The translations under genes were made by a program, and so were the position numbers. From Peptococcaceae bacterium CEB3 (lineage in GTDB: Bacteria; Bacillota; Desulfitobacteriia; Desulfitobacteriales; Desulfitobacteriaceae): a stretch of DNA of 64,000 bases. The notes beneath the pieces were generated by a model. That model made no database searches. It was not told the origin of the DNA and saw only the letters and a program-made list of their open reading frames with translations. This document shows, in pieces, positions 44,980 through 52,850 of the stretch. Position 1 is the first letter of the stretch. Every line of letters starts with the position of its first letter. The stretch is taken from positions 186,127-250,126 of the forward strand of contig LDXJ01000060.1 of NCBI GenBank assembly GCA_001029295.1, in the 5' to 3' direction.

Positions 44980-45531
44980 GTGAGGTGGGTGCAAATCTTT
45001 GAACGGCCCGGACGTGAAAATACGGAAACCGCTATTTCCTTGGCAGTTCAGCGGGCGAAAGAATTGGGCATTTCGACTCTGGTCGTGGCCACAAATACCG
45101 GCGAGACCGGCGAACGCTGTTTGGGGCGCGGGCTTGAGGTGGTCTGCGTGACTCATCACGTGGGTTTTGCGGGACCGGGCGTGGATGAAATGGAACCGGA
45201 CAAAAGGGCTTGGCTAATCGAAAAGGGAGCGAAGCTTTTGACGACGACCCACCTCTTTGCCGGAATTGACCGGGCCCTGCGTATTCAGGCCGGGGGACTT
45301 TATCCGGGGGAAATTGTGGGACATACCCTGCGCATGTTCGGCCAAGGGGTCAAAGTGGGTATCGAGTGTTCCGTCATGGCGCTGGATGCCGGGCTGATTA
45401 AACACGGGCAGCGGGTAGTGGCGCTCGGCGGGACCGGCCGGGGAGCGGACAGCGCCATTATCGTGACTCCGGAGCATTCCAATCAGTTCTTCGGCACGAA
45501 GATTCACGAGATTATTTGCAAACCCGGGTGA
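44980..45531 (+). CDS. Pyruvate kinase C-terminal-domain-like protein
   Basis: 183 residues if started at GTG 44980 (AAAGGA upstream); other starts at 44956 (ATG) and 44989 (GTG) cannot be excluded. RPGRENTETAISLAVQRAKELGISTLVVATNTGETG looks like the alpha/beta allosteric domain at the end of pyruvate kinases, and ALGGTGRGADSAIIVTPEHSN completes it. Stand-alone proteins of this type are widespread and uncharacterised. It lies 44 bp after comB and is probably co-transcribed. Confidence 0.8.
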   Translation: MRWVQIFERPGRENTETAISLAVQRAKELGISTLVVATNTGETGERCLGRGLEVVCVTHHVGFAGPGVDEMEPDKRAWLIEKGAKLLTTTHLFAGIDRALRIQAGGLYPGEIVGHTLRMFGQGVKVGIECSVMALDAGLIKHGQRVVALGGTGRGADSAIIVTPEHSNQFFGTKIHEIICKPG

Positions 45532-45573
45532 GGATCGAACTCGGTCCGAGCGGGTCATCCTCAGACCTTGCTC

Positions 45574-45698
45574 GACCGGAATCATCGCGCTTTGCTCTGA
45601 CCGGAATCATCGCACTTTGCTTCGACCTGAATCATTGCTCTTTACTTTGACCGGAATCATCGCACGTTGTTTCGACCGGAATCACCATACTTTGCTCC
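45574..45698 (+). repeat. 25-bp tandem repeat, five copies
   Basis: Units near GACCGGAATCATCGCACTTT start at 45574, 45599, 45624, 45649 and 45674, exactly 25 bp apart, with a few substitutions each. It fills most of the 227-bp gap before pduL. There are no unique spacers, so it is not a CRISPR array. Confidence 0.95.
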
Positions 45699-45758
45699 CC
45701 CACTCAAATCTTTTCCCCGTTTCGGTGAGATACTAACCGAGCAGGGAGGTTGAGCGCT

Positions 45759-46364
45759 ATGGCAAAATTAATGGTTCCCGTCGGGATTTCGAGCCGGCAC
45801 GTTCATTTGACGACAGAGCATATTGAACAGCTTTTCGGCCCAGGGCACCGTTTGACCAAGCTCAAAGACCTTAGTCAGCCAGGCCAATTTGCTTGTGAGG
45901 AGACTGTGACTCTCATCGGTCCCAAGGGTTCCCTCAGCGGGGTCCGCATTTTGGGGCCGGCGCGGCAAGAATCCCAGGTAGAACTGGCAGCCACCGATAC
46001 TTTCAAATTGGGCGTGAAACCGCCTGTACGTGACTCAGGCAATCTCGGCGGTACACCCGGGATCGAACTCGTCGGCACGAGCGGCAGAGTTCGCTTGGTT
46101 CAAGGGGTGATCATTGCTGCCCGGCACATTCACATGAGCCCCATGGAGGCGGCTGCCTACGGGCTGAAGGACGGCGATCGGGTGGAGGTTCCCGTGCCCG
46201 GAGACCGGGGCGGGATTCTGGACAATGTCCGGATCAGGGTCGGGCCGCACTACGCGTTGGATTTTCATCTGGATACGGATGAGGGCAACGCGTTTGGCCT
46301 CAAAAACGGCGAGATGCTGGAAGTCACGCTGGCTCGGAGAGAATGGAGAAGAGCCGCCGTTTAA
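45759..46364 (+). CDS. pduL: Phosphate acyltransferase PduL type
   Basis: Interconverts acyl-CoA and acyl phosphate; stand-alone copies often act as phosphotransacetylases. 201 residues. Two PduL halves carry the metal-binding motifs SSRHVHL near residue 11 and AARHIHM near residue 120, plus HLDTDEGNAFGL near the C-terminus. No N-terminal encapsulation extension and no microcompartment shell genes nearby, so it is probably a cytosolic enzyme of acetate metabolism (inference). GGGAGG precedes the ATG, and a terminator follows. Confidence 0.92.
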   Translation: MAKLMVPVGISSRHVHLTTEHIEQLFGPGHRLTKLKDLSQPGQFACEETVTLIGPKGSLSGVRILGPARQESQVELAATDTFKLGVKPPVRDSGNLGGTPGIELVGTSGRVRLVQGVIIAARHIHMSPMEAAAYGLKDGDRVEVPVPGDRGGILDNVRIRVGPHYALDFHLDTDEGNAFGLKNGEMLEVTLARREWRRAAV

Positions 46365-46385
46365 AGAGCCGCCGCTTAAAGGGTG

Positions 46386-46412
46386 GGCCCGGGAAATCCC
46401 GGGCTTTTTTTT
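46386..46412 (+). terminator. Terminator after pduL
   Basis: GCCCGGGA and TCCCGGGC pair around AA, followed by TTTTTTTT. A textbook rho-independent terminator. Confidence 0.92.
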
Positions 46413-46560
46413 GCCCCAGCGGGTTTATACGTCGCGAACCGTGAACTCGCTTCGCAGCAGCTGAACTTCAGCCAACGGTTCCAAAAGGAAGTTTTGCGGG
46501 TAAAGAGAGCGCGGCCGGGGCAAAATGATCCGGAAAGAAATGTGCGGGGAGGAAAAAGAT

Positions 46561-47217
46561 ATGGGCGATGACGACTTAATCCGGAAACTGCGCGAGGATA
46601 AGCGGAAATGGCAAGAGATAGCGGACGAACTCTTGAGCGGAGACATGAGGGACTCTCTCTCGGAATTATCCGTATTGGACAATCACCCGGCTGATATCGG
46701 TACGGAACTCTATCAGCGGGAACGGGATGTCGCTCTTCGCGATAACATTGGGCATAAGATTGAGGCTATCGACGCGGCCCTGCAACGTTATGAAAAAGGG
46801 GAATACGGGATTTGTGAGCACTGCGGCGGGCCTATCCCCGCCGAACGCCTGCAAGCTTTGCCCTACACGACGGTTTGCGCCGAATGCAGCCGCGCGGAGG
46901 AACGGGAAGAACAACATTCTTTTCAACGCGATCCGGTGGAGAACGAGATCATCAACCGGCCGTTCGCCCGGACTTTTAATGATGGGACAGACCGCGTCGA
47001 GTTCGACGGTGAGGATTCCTGGCAGGCGGTGGCGCGCTATGGGACGTCGGATTCTCCGCAGGATTTGGGGACGAACAGGGACGTCAAGGATTTCAGCTCG
47101 GCTTCCGAAGACGCGGACGAATGGGCCGGAGCGGTCCAGGAGGTGGAGACGATTCCGACTGAACGTGAACCGGGGCGGGACAACACGATCCATTACAGCC
47201 GGGAACACCGGGGGTAG
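46561..47217 (+). CDS. DksA/TraR-type C4 zinc finger protein (YteA-like)
   Basis: 218 residues from the ATG at 46561 (GGGAGG upstream). An N-terminal helical hairpin (DLIRKLREDKRKWQEIADELL) is followed by ADIGTELYQRERDVALRDN, RYEKGEYGICEHCGGPIP and VCAECSRAEE, giving four zinc cysteines (C-x2-C...C-x2-C). A 90-residue C-terminal part with NRPF and acidic, disordered regions matches YteA-type proteins of spore formers. The tip residues needed for ppGpp-type RNA polymerase control cannot be judged. Function unknown. Confidence 0.87.
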   Translation: MGDDDLIRKLREDKRKWQEIADELLSGDMRDSLSELSVLDNHPADIGTELYQRERDVALRDNIGHKIEAIDAALQRYEKGEYGICEHCGGPIPAERLQALPYTTVCAECSRAEEREEQHSFQRDPVENEIINRPFARTFNDGTDRVEFDGEDSWQAVARYGTSDSPQDLGTNRDVKDFSSASEDADEWAGAVQEVETIPTEREPGRDNTIHYSREHRG

Positions 47218-47415
47218 ATTGGGGTCCGCGTCTTGGGGCACATTTCCGAGAGGGTTTCGCGTTAAACCTGACCGGCGGATCTACGCCTGAGCTGTTACTT
47301 TGAGGCCCGGGCCTGAGGAGCCGGGTTAGGCGGGGCTTTGTCAAAGTCGGATTGATCCACTGATATCGGCTCGTGGAGTGACTTTGACGTTTTCCTGGGG
47401 GGTAGGGGTTTCGGG

Positions 47416-47444
47416 TTGTCACAGAAGTCCCGCTGTGTTAAGAT
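47416..47444 (+). promoter_or_regulatory. Sigma-A promoter of lspA-rluD
   Basis: TTGTCA at 47416-47421, a 17-bp spacer and TAAGAT at 47439-47444, 26 bp before the lspA start. The rest of the 253-bp gap shows no gene. Confidence 0.72.
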
Positions 47445-47470
47445 GAAGTCAAAAACAGGGAGGACTTCCA

Positions 47471-47920
47471 GTGTTGGTATGGTTAACCATGATCATGGTG
47501 TGGCTCATTGACCGGGCCTTAAAAATAGTGATAGCGAGCCGCTTTGTTCCCGGTCAGTCCGTCGTATTGATACCGAAAGTCCTGCATCTGACCTATGTTT
47601 TGAATCCAGGCGCGGCTTTTGGCTTAATGGCAGGCCGGACCTGGATTTTTATTGCGACGGCTTTGATCGTGGTTCTGGTCATCATCTTTGTACAGAGAAA
47701 GGTTCCCAAAGGAGAGACCATGATCCGGCTGGCGATGGGAATGATCGGCGGAGGGGCTTTGGGCAACCTCTACGATCGGATACATTCGGGTTTGGTCATT
47801 GATTATCTGGATTTTAGGATTTGGCCGTTTGTCTTCAATTTTGCCGACAGCATGATCGTCATTGGGGTCGGGCTGCTCTTATTGGCCGTTTATCGTAAGG
47901 AGCGCAGAGGGGGAGAATGA
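47471..47920 (+). CDS. lspA: Lipoprotein signal peptidase
   Basis: Membrane aspartic peptidase removing signal peptides from prolipoproteins. 149 residues with four helices. NPGAAFGLM near residue 45 and the two catalytic aspartates, Asp102 in GNLYDRI and Asp126 in FNFADS, are intact. The start is GTG at 47471 behind GGGAGGACTTCCA. It overlaps rluD by four bases (ATGA), a common gene pair in Firmicutes. Confidence 0.95.
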   Translation: MLVWLTMIMVWLIDRALKIVIASRFVPGQSVVLIPKVLHLTYVLNPGAAFGLMAGRTWIFIATALIVVLVIIFVQRKVPKGETMIRLAMGMIGGGALGNLYDRIHSGLVIDYLDFRIWPFVFNFADSMIVIGVGLLLLAVYRKERRGGE

Positions 47921-48981
47921 CGATGCCTGAGAGAGGAAAATTACGGCTCGCCGCGGCCCGAAGGGTGAAGATGCCTGATGGTCGGGAGAAGAGCGGTGGT
48001 TTGGACGGTGGTCGGCAGGACTCCGGACGATGGGCAAACGGTCGGGCTAAGGACGGCAGTCAGGATGGTGGTCGTTGGGAGGGGGAAGTGGAGCTCCCTC
48101 CCGCGGGGGAACGCCTTGACGTTGGCTTAACGCATGTATTGGCTAAATCGAGGTCCTATGTCCAAACTCTCATTGAGCAAGGCTTCGTTCAGGTCAACGG
48201 GACCAGTCGCAAAGCCAACTACAGAATTAGAGAGGGAGATCAACTGCGCGTCTTTATTCCGGAAGCGAAAGAATTGGCGGTGGAGGCGGAAAATATTCCG
48301 CTGGCTATCGTTTACGAAGACGAGGAGCTCTTGGTCGTCAATAAGCCCCAGGGCATGGTGGTTCACCCTGCACCCGGGGCTTGGTCCGGAACTCTGGTCA
48401 ATGCTCTCCTCTACCACTGCCGCCACCTTTCCGGGATCAACGGAGTATTGCGCCCGGGCATCGTGCACCGCATTGATAAAGATACCTCGGGCCTGCTGGT
48501 GGTCGCCAAAACGGACCGGGCCCACCAAGGGCTGGCCGCTCAGATCAAAGAGCACAGTATGGCCCGGCGTTATCAGGCGATTGTCCACGGCTTGCTTACT
48601 GAGGCGGAGGGGACGATTGATGCCCCCATCGGCCGGGACCCGAAAGAGCGCAAGAGGATGGCGGTGCGGTTTGTCAACTCCAAACCGGCCCTGACTCACT
48701 ACGCGGTCCTTAGGCGCTGGCGCGAATACACGGAAGTGGAGGCTCGTTTGGAAACCGGCAGAACGCACCAGATCCGGGTACACATGGCCTACATCGGGCA
48801 CCCTGTTTTGGGGGATTTACTCTACGGCCCCAAACACAACCCCATGCATCTTATGGGGCAGATGCTGCACGCCCGGCTCCTGGGCTTCCGTCATCCGGTC
48901 AGCGGGGACTGGCTGGAATTTGAGGCTCCCCTGCCGGAACGTTTTTTGGAAGTGAGAGCGAGGCTGAGCGGGGAGGGATAG
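47917..48981 (+). CDS. rluD: RluA-family pseudouridine synthase (RluD-like)
   Basis: Isomerises uridine to pseudouridine in 23S rRNA. 354 residues. An unusual N-terminal extension of about 55 residues is Gly/Asp/Arg-rich with repeated DGGR-type units. The S4 RNA-binding domain follows (ERLDVGLTHVLAKSRSYVQTLI), then the catalytic domain with Asp187 in GIVHRIDKDTSGLL and RTHQIRVHMAYIGHPVLGD. The extension is encoded by imperfect repeats and is probably disordered. An alternative start near GEVELPPAGERLD cannot be excluded but has no clear ribosome-binding site. Confidence 0.93.
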   Translation: MTMPERGKLRLAAARRVKMPDGREKSGGLDGGRQDSGRWANGRAKDGSQDGGRWEGEVELPPAGERLDVGLTHVLAKSRSYVQTLIEQGFVQVNGTSRKANYRIREGDQLRVFIPEAKELAVEAENIPLAIVYEDEELLVVNKPQGMVVHPAPGAWSGTLVNALLYHCRHLSGINGVLRPGIVHRIDKDTSGLLVVAKTDRAHQGLAAQIKEHSMARRYQAIVHGLLTEAEGTIDAPIGRDPKERKRMAVRFVNSKPALTHYAVLRRWREYTEVEARLETGRTHQIRVHMAYIGHPVLGDLLYGPKHNPMHLMGQMLHARLLGFRHPVSGDWLEFEAPLPERFLEVRARLSGEG

Positions 48982-49053
48982 GCTCACCGCCGCCCGAGAC
49001 GGCGGCGTGCCGCCATATTGAAAGCAAGGAGTCTTTCCTGAGGATGTGGTCAG

Positions 49054-49173
49054 GTGTATAACGCGGCATTTAATGGAACCTTGATAAAGTATAATGGTAT
49101 TACAGCTGACTTGCTATTGGATAACGGTATTAAAGTTTATACAGAAGAAAACTTTAAAGAAATATCGTTTTAA
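49054..49173 (+). pseudogene. Short AT-rich ORF, possible gene remnant
   Basis: A GTG-started frame of 39 codons reads NAAFNGTLIKYNGITADLL and ends EENFKEISF. It has no ribosome-binding site and lies at the start of the AT-rich zone, so it is more likely the 3' end of a lost gene than a complete one. No family assigned. The rest of the 48982-49390 gap is AT-rich and carries only the promoter listed next. Confidence 0.3.
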
Positions 49174-49296
49174 AAATCCCAAGGTCACAGAATATGGGAA
49201 CAAACAAAAGGGAGTAAGTATAAAATGTCTAGAGTAGGAATTCTAACTTGTGCTGAATTATGAACAGTCAACAAAACATTTAAAATTTCCTGAGCG

Positions 49297-49338
49297 AGTC
49301 AATAATATGTTGACTTCCTGCTGAACTTCGCATACAAT
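49297..49338 (+). promoter_or_regulatory. Promoter with overlapping operator for the XRE/ImmA module
   Basis: TTGACT at 49310-49315, a 17-bp spacer and TACAAT at 49333-49338. The -35 box is the right half of the perfect inverted repeat AGTCAATAATATGTTGACT (49297-49315), a likely binding site of the XRE repressor coded just downstream. Confidence 0.75.
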
Positions 49339-49390
49339 ACAATTAGATATAGATATGGAATCACATTATTCTCGAAGGGAGGGAAAATCC

Positions 49391-49738
49391 ATGTATGCTA
49401 TGAATTTTGCGCAAGTTGGAAAAAACATTTCCAACGTTATGACGCAACGCGGGATGACGCAGCAGAACCTTGCTGATAAGCTTGGTATTTCAAAACAAGT
49501 TATGAGCAAAATTATTAAGGGAAATAAAGCCATCAATGTGACGGAACTTTCACAGATTGCGTCTATTCTTGGTAGCACCACGGATTCGCTGCTTACCGTC
49601 GAAAGCAACACTATCACCCGTGAACCTGGTCTTGCCTTTATGGGGATGATCAAAGACGAGGAGACCCAGACAAAAGTTGAACTTCTCAGAAACGCAATTG
49701 ATCAGATCCGTTTATTGGAGGAACTGGCTAATGATTGA
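49391..49738 (+). CDS. XRE-family helix-turn-helix regulator
   Basis: 115 residues from the ATG at 49391 (GGGAGGG upstream). The helix-turn-helix lies near residues 14-65: MTQRGMTQQNLADKLGISKQVMSKIIKGNKAINVTEL. It is followed by an eight-base overlap with an ImmA/IrrE peptidase gene. In ICEBs1 and related elements the peptidase cleaves such a repressor, so this is probably the same switch (inference). Codon use is AT-richer than in the backbone genes. Confidence 0.88.
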   Translation: MYAMNFAQVGKNISNVMTQRGMTQQNLADKLGISKQVMSKIIKGNKAINVTELSQIASILGSTTDSLLTVESNTITREPGLAFMGMIKDEETQTKVELLRNAIDQIRLLEELAND

Positions 49739-50582
49739 GACAAAGCGAATCGCCCGACTTTCCAGTGGCGAGATAGCCGATGTCCAACGGCAAGCGCGCG
49801 CCAAGTTGGGTGAATGCAGAAAAACACAGGACGTTATCGGGACTCAGATTTTTTCAATATTGAGCCTGTATGCCCGTGTGTTCTATTACCCGTTGGGTAA
49901 GATAGGACCGTGGGGCATAACGTATATGTGGGGTTTAGATAGCGATGATCGCGCTGAGAAGCCGTTTGTCACAATCAACACTTCTATTTCAGTTGATGAG
50001 CAGGTGTTCGCCGCAGCACACGAATTGTATCACATCTGGTTTGATGAAAAGGCAGAAGCTATACCAGCATCAATCCTTGGCGATACCGACGAGCACGGCG
50101 CACAACTGGACTTCTCAGAGCTGAAGGCAAACCGCTTTGCAGCAGATTTCTTGGTTGCTGAGGAAATGCTTCTGCAGGAAATGCGTATCTATTCAATTAC
50201 GCCACATCAAATTAGTGCTAAAGACATTCTTCGACTTGCAACATTGTTTACCGTACCCTATAAGACGATGGTGAAGCGGTTACACGAGACTGAAATGTTA
50301 ACCATGGAAGAGCGCGAACAGTATCTTGCAAAACCCGAAAGAAGTATTGAGCAATTGCGCAAGAGATATTCTTTTTCTCTTCCTGAAACCGCTAACAGAA
50401 TAGCCTTAGATAATCTCGTGGATCTTGCTGTAGCTGTATATGAGAAGAGAAAAATCACCTACGAGAAGTTGCAATATTTACTTTCCATTAGCAATCTTGA
50501 GCCAAGCGACGTCGGCATCACAGAGCCACAGGTTTTTATTCCTCCAAGCGATGATGAACTCGATGACATCATGGAGGAATGA
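49731..50582 (+). CDS. ImmA/IrrE family metallopeptidase
   Basis: 283 residues. The zinc motif HELYH is at 97-101 (FAAAHELYHIWF), with the third ligand probably in ELKANRFAADFLV near residue 140. The remaining 130 residues include helices resembling a DNA-binding or substrate-binding domain. It probably cleaves or inactivates the XRE regulator coded before it. The end overlaps the next small gene by ATGA. Confidence 0.88.
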   Translation: MIETKRIARLSSGEIADVQRQARAKLGECRKTQDVIGTQIFSILSLYARVFYYPLGKIGPWGITYMWGLDSDDRAEKPFVTINTSISVDEQVFAAAHELYHIWFDEKAEAIPASILGDTDEHGAQLDFSELKANRFAADFLVAEEMLLQEMRIYSITPHQISAKDILRLATLFTVPYKTMVKRLHETEMLTMEEREQYLAKPERSIEQLRKRYSFSLPETANRIALDNLVDLAVAVYEKRKITYEKLQYLLSISNLEPSDVGITEPQVFIPPSDDELDDIMEE

Positions 50583-50821
50583 ACATGTTGGAACAAATGA
50601 TTATTGATGCCGATTTACAACCGATTATTGATTCACTGCTCAATACGGGTATAAATTACATACGCTGTCTACGAATCGTTGACATGATTAACATGGCGAA
50701 GTGTGGACAGATTAACATACCTCGTAAAAGGGCAAAGGCAATCTGGACAATTTCAGGAAAGAGCAGAGACGATTTTGACCGCACTGTGTGGCTTTCACGG
50801 TGGCTCCAGGGGTGCGTCTGA
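50579..50821 (+). CDS. Small protein, third gene of the XRE/ImmA module, possibly truncated
   Basis: 80 residues beginning MNMLEQMIIDADLQPIIDSLL and ending SRDDFDRTVWLSRWLQGCV. Coupled to the peptidase gene by ATGA. Its last ten codons overlap, on the other strand, a remnant that resembles a transposase N-terminus, so the gene may have lost its original 3' end when that DNA arrived. No family recognised. Being third in an XRE/ImmA set it could be an effector or toxin, but nothing in the sequence proves this. Confidence 0.5.
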   Translation: MNMLEQMIIDADLQPIIDSLLNTGINYIRCLRIVDMINMAKCGQINIPRKRAKAIWTISGKSRDDFDRTVWLSRWLQGCV

Positions 50822-50867
50822 TCATAGCTAGGTCTTCGTCGGAGAGCGTGTAATAGCTGTGCAAGTA
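50814..50867 (-). pseudogene. Possible Tn3-family transposase N-terminal remnant
   Basis: The minus strand reads YLHSYYTLSDEDLAMIRR. This is close to the start of Tn3-type TnpA proteins, where a YxTL-x-DEDL-x-xI-RRR pattern precedes the conserved NRLGFA. Only about 18 residues remain and the match breaks after IRR. It is a short match and could be chance, but it lies exactly at a junction between two broken genes. Confidence 0.3.
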
Positions 50868-50868
50868 G

Positions 50869-50973
50869 CCGCAACGTATCATGTTGCAAGGCGTAAATGA
50901 CAGGTATTGTCCACTTGCTAGCAAGTAGCGTCTGAAGCTGATGTGTGCCCGTTGTTTTCTGCCCACCCGGCAT
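50869..50973 (-). pseudogene. HxlR-like regulator, N-terminal remnant
   Basis: Starting at ATG 50973, 35 residues read QTLLASKWTIPVIYALQHDTLR, the typical first helices of HxlR-family winged-helix regulators (LLGGKW...ILxAL). After this the frame loses all similarity. The gene starts one base after the stop codon of the 352-residue gene, so it was the next gene of a minus-strand operon and has been cut off. Confidence 0.45.
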
Positions 50974-50974
50974 A

Positions 50975-52033
50975 CTAATCCTCTGTTTGTTTTCCGTAGT
51001 ATTCAGCGACGGCCTTGAAGGCCTCTTTCGGTTCCCATGTCATATCGGGATAAGTTGTTCCATGTCTGCCACCCTCAAAGTATTTCACTAGACTTGAACT
51101 CGCTCTGTCCAAGTCGTATTTTGGCGTATCACTATATGGGTAGTGCGAGAATATGAAGGTGTCTATAAACGCACCGCTAAAGCCAGCTCTGTCGAGCAGC
51201 TTGAGATTGTCTGTTAAACGCTCGGCTTGCAATGCTTCATCACGTTCCTGGACGACTTTGAGCTTCGATCTGACAAAGCGTCCAACGACGGGTAGTTGGT
51301 GTAGAAGTATTGAAAAGAAGGGAATATCCCCCATCGTTGACGCCATGCCAACAATCGGTGCATTGGTCGTGTTAAAACCAAACCCCGTATTAATCACTGG
51401 CTTGCCATGGGTAAACAAGGGCTTCACCATGTCAATGTAACGGTCTTTTATCTTTTCGGCCCAATAGTGGTCAACGCCAATCAGGTCAAAGTTGCTCCAG
51501 TCAACCTCCTCGAACGATAGCGAACGATACATGACTGGCCCATCAAACACGCTCCGGACTGCTTCATTTACTTTAGCCAAAAAGTCGTTCAGTGGACGAT
51601 TGTGTTGGCCTGACTTTACAAAGCCTTGCTTAAAAACAGTATTTATCCGCTCCATGAATGTCTTGCCTGGTACGATACCTTGCATAAACAACGTAAACTC
51701 TGAACCGACACTGAGTACTACCTTACCTGGGTAGCGTTCGTGGAGTGGCTGAGCTGCCTTGGCTGCTTCGGTAATATAGGCAAGTGTAGGTTCAGGCGGT
51801 TTATTAGTCCAATCGGATGGATTTAACCAGGCTTCTAAGCCCAAGCTTAGGGCAGCTTCAGCCGTCACCACCACACGATTAATGTCTTTGCCACTAATAC
51901 CGACGGCGTTGCAGTGTAAGTCGTTCTTAATAATCTCTAGTTCTCGTTCTGTGGTTTGCGGATGATAGTCTGGTCGCCAGTTGACACCCATAACGGTACC
52001 AACGTCGTAGTTTACGCCTCTGTGTTCTATCAT
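50975..52033 (-). CDS. 352-residue protein of unknown function with a TIM-barrel/glycosidase-like pattern
   Basis: Starts MIEHRGVNYDVGTVMGVNWRP at ATG 52033, with AAAGGAG eight bases upstream on the minus strand. Alternating strands and helices (ELEIIKNDLHCNAVGISG, LSLGLEAWLNPSDW, KVVLSVGSEFTLFMQGI, FDLIGVDHYWAE, GFSGAFIDTFIFSHYPY) suggest a barrel. Glu in GSEF and Asp/Glu in GVDHYWAE could be the acid residues of a glycoside hydrolase-like enzyme. I recall similar proteins in actinobacteria annotated loosely as abortive infection proteins, which I cannot verify. No signal peptide. It is intact although genes on both sides are broken. Confidence 0.6.
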   Translation of the reverse strand: MIEHRGVNYDVGTVMGVNWRPDYHPQTTERELEIIKNDLHCNAVGISGKDINRVVVTAEAALSLGLEAWLNPSDWTNKPPEPTLAYITEAAKAAQPLHERYPGKVVLSVGSEFTLFMQGIVPGKTFMERINTVFKQGFVKSGQHNRPLNDFLAKVNEAVRSVFDGPVMYRSLSFEEVDWSNFDLIGVDHYWAEKIKDRYIDMVKPLFTHGKPVINTGFGFNTTNAPIVGMASTMGDIPFFSILLHQLPVVGRFVRSKLKVVQERDEALQAERLTDNLKLLDRAGFSGAFIDTFIFSHYPYSDTPKYDLDRASSSLVKYFEGGRHGTTYPDMTWEPKEAFKAVAEYYGKQTED

Positions 52034-52035
52034 GA

Positions 52036-52140
52036 TTACTCCTTTGTCTCTTGGGCCTTGTCAGTGTTCTTAACAGCGGCTTCAAATTTCACGAGGAGTG
52101 TATGAAGTTCATCGAGATCGTGTGGGGTAAACTGACCCTT
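52036..52140 (-). pseudogene. C-terminal fragment of a lost gene
   Basis: Directly after the tetR stop codon and in the same frame, 34 residues read FTPHDLDELHTLLVKFEAAV and end AQETKE before TAA at 52038-52036. The pattern looks like the end of a small regulator or accessory protein that once preceded the 352-residue gene. Its 5' part is gone, so the junction with the GC-rich tetR DNA lies at about 52140. Confidence 0.45.
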
Positions 52141-52773
52141 TCATCCCACTTTCTTTTTTGTTCGAGGGAATCGGGAGGGTTTGAGCATGCCCTGGATGAT
52201 CCTGGCATCGGGAAAATGCGCCTGGAAGCGCTCCGGATCGATGAGCGCCAGCCTGGTTAACCCATCCAGAGCCGCCATAACCGCCGTCACCAGTTGGTCG
52301 GGATCGGCGGCGCGGACCGAGCCTTCGGCCTGGCCCTCAACGATCAGACGCCGCAGCAGGTCGTGAAAGCGCTGGGCGTACCTAAGCGCTTGTTCACGCA
52401 GGTCCGGAGGTGTCGCTGCATCGCTCAGTACCTGATAATGCACCTGCGCGAATTCTGGGTGGTCACGGCGGGTCTCGACCAGCTGCGCAATAAGCTTGTC
52501 CAGACGCTCCCCTGGCGTCCAAGGAAGCGCGAAACGCTGGGAGAAGGCGTCCTCGGAATGGAGGGTCTGCTCCACCAGTGCTTGCAGGATGGCCTCCTTG
52601 CTGTCAAAGTAGCGATAGGTCAGCCCATAACTGATCTGAGCGGCCTCAGCGACATCCGCCATTGTCATCGCCCGGCCTTTCTGTGCGAAGACCTTCCAAG
52701 CGGCTTCCAGGATGTTGGCGCGCTGAGTATCACGAATCTGCTGATTGGCTTCTTCCGTGCGTGGCATATCCAT
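52141..52773 (-). CDS. TetR/AcrR family transcriptional regulator
   Basis: 210 residues. Helix-turn-helix near 19-65: RANILEAAWKVFAQKGRAMTMADVAEAAQISYGLTYRYFDSKEAIL. The C-terminal ligand domain follows. GC content is clearly higher than in the flanking AT-rich genes, pointing to a different origin. A near-consensus promoter and an inverted repeat lie upstream on the minus strand. No target gene remains next to it on either side. Confidence 0.88.
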   Translation of the reverse strand: MDMPRTEEANQQIRDTQRANILEAAWKVFAQKGRAMTMADVAEAAQISYGLTYRYFDSKEAILQALVEQTLHSEDAFSQRFALPWTPGERLDKLIAQLVETRRDHPEFAQVHYQVLSDAATPPDLREQALRYAQRFHDLLRRLIVEGQAEGSVRAADPDQLVTAVMAALDGLTRLALIDPERFQAHFPDARIIQGMLKPSRFPRTKKKVG

Positions 52774-52789
52774 TCCTTTCTTTATGATT

Positions 52790-52847
52790 GACGAAATCGG
52801 TCATTGCTAAGCATAGTAAGTATAGTGTGCGAAGACGGTCGTGTCAA
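52790..52847 (-). promoter_or_regulatory. Promoter and possible operator of the minus-strand tetR
   Basis: On the minus strand TTGACA (52847-52842), a 17-bp spacer and TATACT (52824-52819). Closer to the gene TGAC-N7-GTCA lies at 52790-52804 and could be the TetR operator. Confidence 0.7.
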
Positions 52848-52850
52848 GGG

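Noticed and set aside
45574-45698. CRISPR array
   Set aside because: The 25-bp units are directly adjacent with no unique spacers, and no cas genes are nearby. Same reasoning for the 46-bp repeat at 37.2 kb.
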